This document shows, piece by piece, positions 24,074-34,227 of a stretch of DNA of 64,000 nt. The translations under genes and the position numbers were made by a program. The stretch comes from Buxus sempervirens (taxonomy: Eukaryota; Streptophyta; Magnoliopsida; Buxales; Buxaceae), in NCBI GenBank assembly GCA_947561395.2, contig OX387187.1:21185829-21249828 (forward strand). The letters are read 5' to 3'. The notes below the pieces were generated by a model that saw nothing but the letters and a program-made list of their open reading frames with translations, had not been told where the DNA came from and ran no database searches. How positions within the stretch are numbered: position 1 is the first letter of the stretch; every line of letters begins with the position of its first letter.

Positions 24074-25696
24074 CTTCCACTTTAATCCCTTTTGGGGTTT
24101 TCCAACAGAGGCAAGGGTGCAAACAAGAGGACATGGGGTATGGCCATGCATGCGGGCCCGGTAGGCTGCCACAGCGGCTTGGGGCATTCTAACAGAAGGT
24201 GAAGAGGTTGGGAGACATGACTAAGCACACAAAATGGCATGTGGCTAAGGTGGGGGCAGCAACCAATCCACGGGTGGGGGAGCATAACAGTGGCTGGTTA
24301 GGCAGCTTGCCAACACCACAAACAATTCAAGTAACAAATAGCAGCAGATTTAGCAAATAAACACCATGAACTAAGCTTATAGGTGCTTCCTTAGCACCAA
24401 AAAAAGATGTACAGGCACATACAAAAGCATGATCCCAGGGGCTGACTTTCGGGTGATTAAGAACAATAGCTTACATGCACAAGAACCTGATTTAGCATGT
24501 ATAGGCAGCAATAGCTAGATGCTCACCAAATCCTAGCATGGGTGACATTAGGACAAGGAGAACCACATGCATGCATACACAAGTTATAGATAAAAAAACA
24601 TGCTGTAAGCAAGGTGGCAGTAGCAAACTTGGGGGGAAGGGAACATGCATAGTATCATGGGACAGCAAACGACATGGGGGGAAAAGCATGCATCCATGGA
24701 CCGATGGGCTAGGCTTGGTCATGGGCTTTAGGCCTGCTGGGACAGCAGCAAACAATGAAGGTTTGCTGCTGTCCCTAGCAGCAACTCACCTGTGTCACAA
24801 TGAAGAAAACATGACAATGGCTCACCATATGCTAAAAAGTACAGCAAATAACAAATTATCACTCAGAAAAAAAAGGAAGAGATTTATGCTTAGACATGCA
24901 AAACAGCAAGTTGAGAGAGAGGAGAGGGAGGGGGAAGCATGCTTATCATGCAATCTAACAACATGGTACACAAGGGAATGAAAAGCATGCATCTACACAT
25001 AAGAAAAAAACTGCAAGTTACCAGGGTACGGCCAGCAGCTAAATACCCAAGAAAACAGTAAAAAAAAAAAGGTGAGAAAGGAGGAGAAAGAAGAAGGGAA
25101 ATGGGGCTTATATTAGGATACATCAGATGGTAAAGGGAGGAACATGCTCCTCCTACGAAAGGATTAAAATGAACCCCTGGGCAGCAACTAAAAGATACTA
25201 AAAAGTGTGTAAAAATGGACTCCCATGCTTCCCTAAAGGAACCTACGTGGACTTCTTACTGGTGGTGGCCTTTTAGGCCATGAAAAAGACAGTAAATACA
25301 TGCTCAAGTCACCATGGGAAAGAGCTCATGCAAAGGAAGAAGAAAGGAGCAGAAAAAATAGTAAAAAATCTGGTTTTAATATATGTTAAACTAAATGTAA
25401 CCGGGAACCTCACCTGGTGGTTCTTGAGCTTTGGAGTAGGGTGGAGACCCCTTCTTGAAGTTGGACAGCAGCTGGAGCTTGCTTCTCCTTGCACCAACAG
25501 CAACTACTCACCTTCTTGTTGGAGTGTGAGGCCAAGGAAAGAAGGAGGACCAGGGTTTAGATGATATGGGAGTGGTGTATGATGGATGTGGGAGCAAATG
25601 GGGTTGGAGAGAGGAGCATTCGGATGGAGACAAGTGGTGGAAGGAAGCCAAGAATCAACAAAGGGAGCCAACCCAAAGAAAGGGGGCTGCTGGCCC

Positions 25697-25704
25697 CTTT
25701 TATA
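25697..25704 (-). promoter_or_regulatory. TATA box of LTR B1
   Basis: The minus strand reads TATAAAAG from 25704 down to 25697. The nearest dyad array ends 12 nt upstream (25717), the same spacing as in B3 and B5. Confidence 0.7.
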
Positions 25705-25716
25705 AACAAACTTAAT

Positions 25717-25819
25717 GTATCCGACCATATAGGTCAGATACACTAACCCCTTAGTGTATCCGACCTATATGGTCGGATACACCAAGTCCCATTTGTATCC
25801 GACATAAAATGTTGGATAC
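25717..25819 (-). repeat. 39-bp-period dyad array, 3 units (B1, promoter-proximal)
   Basis: Units start at 25717, 25756 and 25795. The arms are GTATCCGAC with GTCAGATAC, GTCGGATAC and GTTGGATAC in turn. Centres are 7 nt and spacers 14 nt. Confidence 0.9.
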
Positions 25820-25899
25820 AAAACATGATAATTTCGAAAATTAAATGCCGCCACGAATTTGTCGGGGATTCGGCGCGAATCTCACTGGCGGATCTCCTT

Positions 25900-25963
25900 G
25901 TATCCGATGAATAGTGTTGGTCACTCACAAAAATACGTGTATCCAACATTTAAGATTGGATAC
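25900..25963 (-). repeat. 39-bp-period dyad array, 2 units (B1, distal)
   Basis: Units at 25900 (GTATCCGAT/GTTGGTCAC, decayed) and 25939 (GTATCCAAC/ATTGGATAC) share the 9-7-9 plus 14 geometry. Confidence 0.75.
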
Positions 25964-27219
25964 AAATCCGATATTTACGGATTTAGCCCCTGGATATTCG
26001 CAGATTCATCCGATACTCTTAGATATTCACAGATTTGGTCCCTGCAAAATTTTGCTTTAAACCCTGGGATATTTTACATGTTTGGATATTTACGGATTGC
26101 CCCTCGAGATATTTTCTTGCGCCACTCGCCACGTTTGCAGCCTTTTGCCACGTGTGCAGCTTTTTGGGTTTTGTTGCTCAGAAACTTCGACAGCTCATAT
26201 CTCCTTCATCCGGACTCCGATTTGGGCAAACTCAGTTGCATTAGAACTGTATCGGAGCCCTCTATCCAGTGACATAAGGCTAAGCACCTGGCACGGGGTT
26301 CAGCGAAAAGTCAACTTTCGGCTCCCCTTCCAGTTTGACCGTCTTGCAGAACCTTCATCCGGACTCCGATTCCAGCAAACTAAGTTGCGTTGGAACCGTG
26401 TCAGGATTCTCTATCCATTGAGATAAAGCAAGGTGGCTAATTATCACTTGATCAAAAAGTCAACTTTTCACCCCTTAGGGTTTGACTTTCTTCCCGGGGT
26501 ATGCATTTCCGGCTCTTCCGGGAGCGCAAAAATGAGGTGCTTACAGCTATCCCTCTTTGCCGGAGTCACCTTGCAGATGAACGGCAAAGAGAAAAAAAAG
26601 AATCTTATTTTTGCGCCTGGCATTTCTGTCATCATGGTCGACGAGCTTAGTCCTTTGAAGTTTTCATTTAAAAGGGAAGCGTCCAAATGATATGGAGTCA
26701 CTTCCTGGCTTCAGAGTTTCCTGACCCTTTGCTTTTCGGGTTTTTGTAGGGCAACTCTTTAGCGTTTGATTTAAGTTTGAAAGAGATTAGATTGGACTTG
26801 AGCTCGCCAACCTGTTTCAGTGTTGATGCCAGACACTTGACAATATTCTTTTCTTTTTGTTTGTTCCATTAAAGCTTTTAGGTGCTTTCAGATTTCCTTT
26901 GTCTTTTCTTGGGCTTAGGACAATTTTCTTTTTTTAGCCGGGAGTTGGTTCAGACTGCGGAAGGAGGGAAGGGATGAGGCAGGAAGAGAGAAGGAGGAAT
27001 TGCTGCTGGTGAGGAGGTGCTTTCAGCACTGTCCGGTGCCTCAAGGAAGTCCACACACCTGCCCTACTCTATTTACAAAAGTGGGAAACAAAAATTACAA
27101 TGGGGGCCAATTTGCCCAATGGTTCTTCATTTCTTGATTGTTTATCATTTCCAAGAATGGAAACAACTTGTTCAGCTTCATGGAGACACTTTGCTCAGGG
27201 GACGCTGTGTCCTTTAGCA

Positions 27220-27960
27220 TTGGAAGATGCTTTACTCCTTGAGGACACATTCCTGTGTCATTTAGATGTGGGAGATCGCTTGCTCCTTGGGGATTTCAAA
27301 AGTGGGAGTCGCCTTGCTCCTTAGGTACTTCAAATGTGGGAGTCGCCTTGCTCCTTAGTATCTCAACTTGCTCCTTAGGGACACATTTCCGTGTCATTCA
27401 AATGGTGGGAGATGCTTTGCTCCTTAGGGACACATTTCCGTGTCATTCAAATGGTGGGAGACGCCTTGCTTCTTAGTATTTCAAATGGTGGGAGACGCTT
27501 TGCTCCTTAGGGACACATTTCTGTGTCATTCAAATGGTGGGAGACGCTTTGCTCCTCAGGGACACATTTATGTGTCATTCACATGGTGGGAGACACTTTG
27601 CTCCTTAGTATTTCAAATGGTGGGAGACGCTTTGCTCCTTAGGGACACATTTCCGTGTCATTCACATGGTGGGAGACGCTTTGCTCCTTAGGGAAATATT
27701 TCCATGTCATTCAAATGGTGGGAGAGACATATTTCCATGTCATTCAAATGGTGGGAGATGCTTTGCTCCTTAGGGACATATTTCCGTGTCATTCAAATGG
27801 TGGGAGACGCCTTGCTCCTTAGGGACACATTTCCGTGTCATTCAGATGGTGGGATATGCCTTGCTCCTTAGTATTTCAAATGGTGGGAGACGCCTTGCTC
27901 CTAAGGTTTTCAATCTTGGGAGACACCTTGCTCCATTAGTTTTAGGAGTCGCCTTGCTCC
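27220..27960 (+). repeat. 49-bp and 34-bp mixed tandem repeats
   Basis: The core text CTTTGCTCCTTAGGGACAC, followed by a CCGTGTCATTCAAATGGTGG stretch, recurs about a dozen times. CTCCTTAGGG starts at 27371 and 27420 (49 bp) and then 27503 (49+34). The shorter unit skips the GACACATTTCCGTGTCATT block. That block is itself a dyad (GACACATTTCCGTGTC). Confidence 0.85.
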
Positions 27961-28006
27961 AGGGATGCCTTGCCCTTTCAGTTTTGATAGACGCCTTGCT
28001 CTCTGT

Positions 28007-28374
28007 GGTTGGGAGACACCTTGCTCCATTAGTTTCGGAGTCGCCTTGCTCCAGGGACCCCTTGCCCTTTCAGTCTTGAGAAACGCCTTGCTCTCTGTGG
28101 TTGGGAGACACCTTGCTACATTAGTTTCGGAGTCGCCTTGCTCCATGGACACCTTGCCCTTTCAGTCTTGAGAGACGCCTTGCTCTCTGTGGTTGGGAGA
28201 CACCTTGCTCCATTAGTTTCGGAGTCGCCTTGCTCCAGGGACGCCTTGCCCTTTCAGTCTTGAGAGACGCCTTGCTCTCTGTGGTTGGGAGACACCTTGC
28301 TCAATTAGTTTCGGAGTCGCTTTGCTCCATGGACACCTTGCCCTGCTATCTTCAATTATCGGAGGCACTTTGCT
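28007..28374 (+). repeat. 92-bp tandem repeat, 4 units
   Basis: GGTTGGGAGACACC starts at 28007, 28099, 28191 and 28283, an exact 92-bp period with few substitutions. It follows the 49/34-bp array and shares the GGGAGACRCCTTGCTC core. Confidence 0.92.
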
Positions 28375-29758
28375 CCACTCTGTCTTCAATTTTTGGAGGC
28401 TTCTTTCTCCATTAGGATTGGGAGACACCTTGCTCCTTCTGTCTTGGGAGACACCTTGCTCCTTATGTCTTGATTTATTTCTCTGTCTGGGTTGTTCCCG
28501 AGGTTGCCTCTACCATTCTCCAACTCATCCGTCGGCAGCTTTGGCGTTAATCTCTTTTGTGCCTCATGTATGAATACATGATGACGGTTCTTCCTTTGCA
28601 TTAGCGTGTGACTATGCCATGATTCTTTTCTTGTCTACCTCAAGTTCTGTTAGTACCTGCAAAAGTTTAAGTGAAATTTAGTTAACTAGAATTTGCTTAT
28701 CATCAGAATTATGTGCAAATTCAAGCAATTGCTTTCTCTTTTCTTTTTTTTTTCTTTTTTTTTGATAGAAATCTTTTGGAAGTTCACCAAATGTTTGGAG
28801 TTTCCTCTTTCAAAGTGGGTCCATAGCAAGACCAGTAATCTTTGGGTTAGTTACCTGACACCCTCATTTAGACTTATAAAATGGTGCCTCCCGGCACTCC
28901 TTGTAAGGGTCTCAACATTTTTGCCTTCAATGGCTTGCCCTGGGTTGAATGAGGGGGATTGTTCCGGTTCAGGGGGTTTCTTTGGCACTACCCTCCCCTA
29001 GTTCTTTTTACTTTCTTTCTTGTTTTTTTCCTTTTTCCCACCCTCGGTTGGGGGTTGTGTAATGGTTTCTCTCTCAATTGGTTCCCTTTTCCAGGTTCTG
29101 TGCCTTGCCCAATCTGAGGGCCCTGTCAATTTCCACGGATCATGATCCAATGATCAGAGAAGACTCATTAGTAGGACAAAATGTAGGCTTTGGTTCCAGT
29201 GTTTAGAAATGAAGGATAAAACAGGCTCAAAACCTATGTGACTTCACGCTATGGGTAACCATCATGTCTAGCCAAAGTCCTTCTCTGCCTCCTTTTTTTT
29301 TTGGTTCTGTCATTGCCAATTTGTCCAAGATTCAATGTTACATTCTCTGTAATCAGAAAGGGCTTCACAGTAGGACGAAATGTAGGCTGGGTTCAAGGGT
29401 CCAGAAGAAATGATATGAATGCTCAAAATTGATGAATGGGGTAAGAGCCATGTCCTGTCCACTTTTTTTGTTAGGGCTTGCTTCACCCTTCGTTCCTTCA
29501 ACTTTGTGTCCAATCTTTGATTTGTAGCTTCTTTCTCCTTTTTCCATCTTTGTTCTTTTCTTTCTTTCCCTTCTTTCTTGGGTCTTTTGCCCTAATTCTT
29601 GATTCTTGCTTTCGGGGTTTGCCCCGGCTTTTGTATTTTTTTTCTTTTAAGGGATTGCCCCAGTTCCCTTTTTTGAATTATTGTTTTCTGGGGTTCTCCC
29701 CTTTCCTCCTTTCTGCCCCTCTGCATTTAGGGTGCTTTTCACTTTGCCCTGTCTTCGC

Positions 29759-31759
29759 TGTCTGCACCTCGGTCGCGCTGAAAAAGGGTTTACATGTTTT
29801 ATAGAGTCGCCACTACCTGAAATGGTGCAAGTAGACACCTTGTTGACTTTTGGTCTGAACCAGTGATTCCGGATAAGTGACCTGATTACAACCCCGGGAA
29901 GTCCTTGAACACCCTTGGTTGCCCCACCGAAGTGGGTTCCCTTAAATTAGTTGGATATTTAATGGGCTCTCTTATTATTTTTATTTTTAACAAATTCTAA
30001 TAATAACATATCTACATTGGGAGATTGGAGGGCCACTATGCACATCTCATGTAGTAAGAAAACAAAACAAGAACAAAAAAAAAAAAAATCACAAGAGACT
30101 AAAGAAGAAACATTTTCAACCATAAAAAAAAATAATCGCTTCAATGCTTGTCTCATTTGCTTTTTCCTTTTCTTATTATTTATTATTTTTCTTTTGTTTT
30201 GTTTTCTATTGTTTTTATCATGCAAGATTAACTAATTACTAATTTACAAGGCAAGAAAATGAGACCACCTGAACTACTTTTAACCATGGCCTAATTACTA
30301 ATTTACAAAGGAAACAAAAAAAAAATGAAACAACCTGAATTACTACGCTATCCACATTCAAAGATTCATATCTCCCTCAATTCTTAACCAAATTGTGCGA
30401 AATTTGATTCTTTAAAATCAAGACTTTAATCACTAAAATAATCTATAGCAGTTTTTAAAAATTCATTTTCATTTAAGAGATATGAAGCTCCAAAATTTAC
30501 TGTTAGACATTTCCAATTGAAAATCTGAACCAAAGAAAATACCTACTCATAGTGTAGGTCTCGAGCATATTTTTAGATTAAACTAAAATAAAAATACCAC
30601 AAATCTCATGGAGGACTCCAGACTTGAATCAAACTAGAACTAGGTGAAAAAAAATTGGTTTATCTAGAAAACAGTTGCAAACCTAATGCAGAAAAAAAAA
30701 CTCAAAACTTAACATCTGTCTTTTTTTTTTTTTTTACATGATAAAATTACCCAAAGCCATCAAACATATATACATGTCTCTCACCAATCATGTAATCTTA
30801 TCTCAAAAATTATAATGAAAGAGAGGTCTCATACAATGTATTAAACAAATGACTCACCTGTTATAGATTGACACTTCAAATCAGGTCTTGGAACCTTGGT
30901 GTGTCATGAACAACAGTTTTCCTTTCTCCCTCCTTGCTAGTAGACGTCCCTCTTCTTTTCTCCACTTCTTCCTACTTGCTACTTTTTCTTTCAAAGAACT
31001 CTCTTACTTGCTCTTTTTTTTTTTCAAAGAATTCTCTTACTTTTTCTCCTCCCCCTTTTGCTCCCAACTTCAAGCCCTTTTATAGAGAATTCCCACCCCT
31101 TCAAATTCTTAACCCCTAACCTTTCCTCTTCCTCTCCTAAACCCTTAATTCTTCCTCTTCCTCTCTTAAGCAACTAACCCTTCCTCTTCCTCTCTTAAAC
31201 ACCCTCATTCAATTAGATTTGGTCAAAGTCTATTTTGTCCCACATTTTTATTAGGCTTATATATTTTTTTTTCGAGCTTTGTCTCAATATCTCAAGAGAA
31301 TATGAGTTGGACCAATTCGTCCAACTCATTTCTCTTTGTTTATTTTTATTATTATTATTTTTTTAATCTTAAACTTTTATTAACTTTGTTATTTATTTGC
31401 ATAAGAAACCCCATTAGGAAACTTACTTATTTACTAAAACAACCCCACAAATTTTTAATTTATCATTGGTTACATGGCAGCCACCATGGCGTACACGTGG
31501 CTGCCATGTGGCATCCAATTTCGATTTTGTAAAAATCCCCAAACTACCCTTTATTTCTTTTATTCATAACTTAGCCGTTTGAGATCCGATTTGAGCACGG
31601 TTTGGTGCATCGAAATCGGCTTAGAATTCTCTTTATTATGGGCTTGTTATTTCAAGAAGACGGGTCCACTATAAAAACCTCAATTTACGTGCCCACATAT
31701 ATGCCGGTTTAAGATATGCTTCTTTGGCAATTTTATAGTGCAAAAATGGGGTGCTGACA
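29759..31759 (-). mobile_element. Solo family-C LTR, 5-bp TSD
   Basis: The minus strand starts TGTCAGCACCCCATTTTTGC at 31759 and ends GAGGTGCAGACA at 29759. The flanks 29754-29758 and 31760-31764 are both TTCGC, so it is a 2,001-bp solo LTR. It has a TATA box (31077-31084), a donor-like CAG/GTGAGT at 30858/30857 and the U5 element TGGCGACTC (29804-29812, minus strand). Confidence 0.9.
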
Positions 31760-31764
31760 TTCGC

Positions 31765-32061
31765 CTTCGTCCTTTTTGGGTCTGTAACTTTATGAAGCTT
31801 TTGTGCCCCAGTTTTGTAGACAAAACATGGTAGGGTCGATGAAGAAATTGTTAGGCTCGAAGCGTTTTGCTAGGGTTTCATCTTGTGTCAGATGATTTTT
31901 TGGAGAAAATCAAAGACGGCCTTTCATCCTTTTACAGAAGATGTAACACCTACTTATCTTTGCACAATTAACTGGCTCAAGAGCCATTTTCTTCTTTGTT
32001 CATTTTGTTTTTTCTCTTTTGCTTTTTGATTTTACCCCAGTTTGGGGTGGCTAGACATAAT
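31765..32061 (-). mobile_element. Family-B element interior, continued
   Basis: This resumes the interior split by solo LTR C. It contains no coding sequence that I can identify and is cut at 32062 by the start of the family-A element A2. Confidence 0.5.
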
Positions 32062-32164
32062 TGTAGACACGCTAAAATCGCGCTGGAAAAATAATGAACA
32101 ATTGGAAAAAATCATTCTTTCCTTTAAAACCAGCACAAAATTTGAAAAATAAGCATTTTTTATT

Positions 32165-32306
32165 GTATCCGACAACTCAGGTCGGATACAAGCATATTCT
32201 TTCATATCCGACAAAAGTTGTCAGATACAAGCAGGAATTAATGTATCCGACGACATATGTCGGATACATATATGTGTTCTTATATTCGATCTAAGTTGTC
32301 GGATAC
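32165..32306 (+). repeat. 39-bp-period dyad array, 4 units (A2)
   Basis: Units start at 32165, 32204, 32243 and 32282. Arms include GTATCCGAC/GTCGGATAC and ATATCCGAC/GTCAGATAC; all centres are 7 nt. It lies about 170 bp upstream of the TATA box. Confidence 0.92.
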
Positions 32307-32473
32307 AAGATTTTTGCTCAAAATTAGGGTTTTCCGAGGGTTTTCACTTTTTACCATCATATCCTTCATTAAAGGAGTGGAAATCTCGAAAATAGCCTTA
32401 GGGTTAAGTGTGGGGGGATTTTAGACATTATTTTGTGTCTAGCATCATGCAAACCCTAACCCTAGCCTTTGCC

Positions 32474-32481
32474 TATAAATA
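32474..32481 (+). promoter_or_regulatory. TATA box of LTR A2
   Basis: TATAAATA within CCTATAAATAGG lies about 100 nt before a CAG/GTAAGC splice donor. Confidence 0.7.
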
Positions 32482-34227
32482 GGATGCTCCTCCTTAAGCA
32501 AATGGCCAATAAGTTGGAGATCGAAGAGCTCTGAGTGAAGAAGGGAACCGCCGCCACATTGCTTCCAGAAGCCCAGGTAAGCCTAAAACCCCTCTTTATT
32601 TTTCTGTTCTTACATTCTAGGATTAGCTCTTTTTTCTACCTTTATGTAGAATAAGGCCTACTCTTTGTGTATGCAACCCCTTCGTCTACTTAAAGTACCT
32701 CAAGACTCCCCTTAGCCGTAAAACGTGAAGGCGGGATATAGGGAAATGAGATTGAGGATTGATCCTTAGTGTTAGAACCCTATTGAAAAGCCTTTTGATT
32801 CTATGAAAACCGTTTCATACTCAAAGTACCCCAAGATTATCTCGAAGAACCGTAAAACGAGGAGAGAGAACTAAGGGAAACGAGAATAGAACGGAACCCT
32901 AAGTCTTTTTAGAACCCCATTTGATTGATATGAATGCTATGTGTGGTTATATTTGAAGAAATGATTTTTACACATATACACATATTGCACTTGTTTTTGT
33001 CGGAATCGGCTTGTATTTCGGATCTATTGCATTCATTGTGATAGATCTGAAATAAATAGCCCCAACCAATTCTGGGATGTATCTAAAAGATTTTCAAAAT
33101 GATTTCAAGCAAGTTCTTTTTGAGTATTGAAGACCTCTAGGTCTAACCTCTCGGTTTTGGGCATTTTTGCTCACTTTTGGGGGTTTTTGGCATATTCTTT
33201 CCAATCGGAGAGAATGGTGAGCCAAACTTGTGCCCTATTTCTTTCTAGAGGTTCTCCAACACTTTTTCAAGTGGTTTTGATTCATATTACACTGATCACA
33301 CACACCTTATCACTGTTTTGAGTTGATTTTCTTTAAAAAAAGCTGAAATTGGAGTGATTCCAAAGCCATGGGAAAGTTGAGGCTGTCTAGTTTATGCCTG
33401 CAAAAGTTCGTCAATTTTTATGGAGTGGATTTTTGACACCTCTCAGTCGAAGTTGATAGGTCAGTTCAGGCTAGATTGTGGAACCCGTCACTTTGACTGA
33501 GCGCCATATGTTCGTTTTAAGTCCGATTAGAGTGATTCTTGTTTCTGAGTTTTCCTTTGAAAGTTTAATTTCAAATCCAGTTGGTTTCATAATTTTTTGA
33601 TTCCATTTGTGTCGTGGGTAACAGATTTACTCAGAACTGCTCAACAGCACTTTTTTGGGCTAATTTGTGATCCTCGAGGCCTGTTCGAGAGGTCACCCAA
33701 GGCACATCCGAATGAATTTTTGTATGAGGCTAGTTTTCTTTGAAATATGGTTCTACATACTTAATTCACACCAAATTTCATGGATTTATATGGAGCCGAT
33801 TTGTCTAAATGATTTTCCAAACTTGCCCACTTGTCACTTTTAACTATCTCCAGCAGCAGATTTCAAAGGAGAATAACTCCTAGGATTTTAACCGGAATTG
33901 ATTGAAAATTTGCATGAGTCTTCTATTTATCATAATCTTTCAAATGGATTTGGTTTGATTCAATTTAAACTAGATTTGAATGATTTCAAGACAAATGGCT
34001 CTATCTTTTACCGAATTTTCCGGATTTGACTCAACTTGGTTTTGTGCAATTTTTGCTTTGATTTCCATCTATTGGTGATATTCCAGAAGTGATATTGACA
34101 TAAAAGAGGATCTGGAATTCATTTGGATTTCTCATGTGAAGGTATCACACATTTGTTTAATCCTTTTTTAAGGTTTTTGATTATTTTAGCAAGCTTTCTC
34201 ATTTTCTTTAGCATGAACAACACTTGG

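Larger units (their letters stand above)
22901..26545 (-). mobile_element. Family-B 3' LTR (B1)
   Basis: On the minus strand the LTR begins TGTAAGCACCTCATTTTTGC at 26545 and ends at a CGCGCGCACCA terminus at 22901. It is followed on its 5' side by a purine-rich tract (26546-26561), so it is the 3' LTR of a minus-strand element. It holds three dyad arrays (25900-25963, 25717-25819 and 23909-23972), a TATA box (25697-25704), a splice-donor-like CAG/GTGAGG near 25410 and a G19 run (24055-24073). No TSD pair is expected within the window. Confidence 0.85.
26546..29758 (-). mobile_element. 3' non-coding interior of the minus-strand family-B element
   Basis: Next to B1 lies a purine tract on the minus strand (26546-26561, GGCAAAGAGGGATAGC directly before TGTAAGC), the expected polypurine tract for plus-strand DNA priming. 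Further in are two tandem-repeat arrays (27220-28374). A duplicated motif at 29150-29440 resembles the spacer that follows pol in A1 (59770-59905). No coding domain survives. The solo LTR C interrupts it at 29759 and it resumes at 31765. Confidence 0.7.

Noticed and set aside
24538..24981. 147-residue plus-strand frame in LTR B1
   Set aside because: It lies inside a non-coding LTR, has no domain, and other family-B LTRs do not keep it open.
27255..28573. Overlapping frames with repeated GRRLAP-type peptides
   Set aside because: They only translate the 49/34-bp and 92-bp tandem repeats; frames change between units and no start or domain supports a protein.
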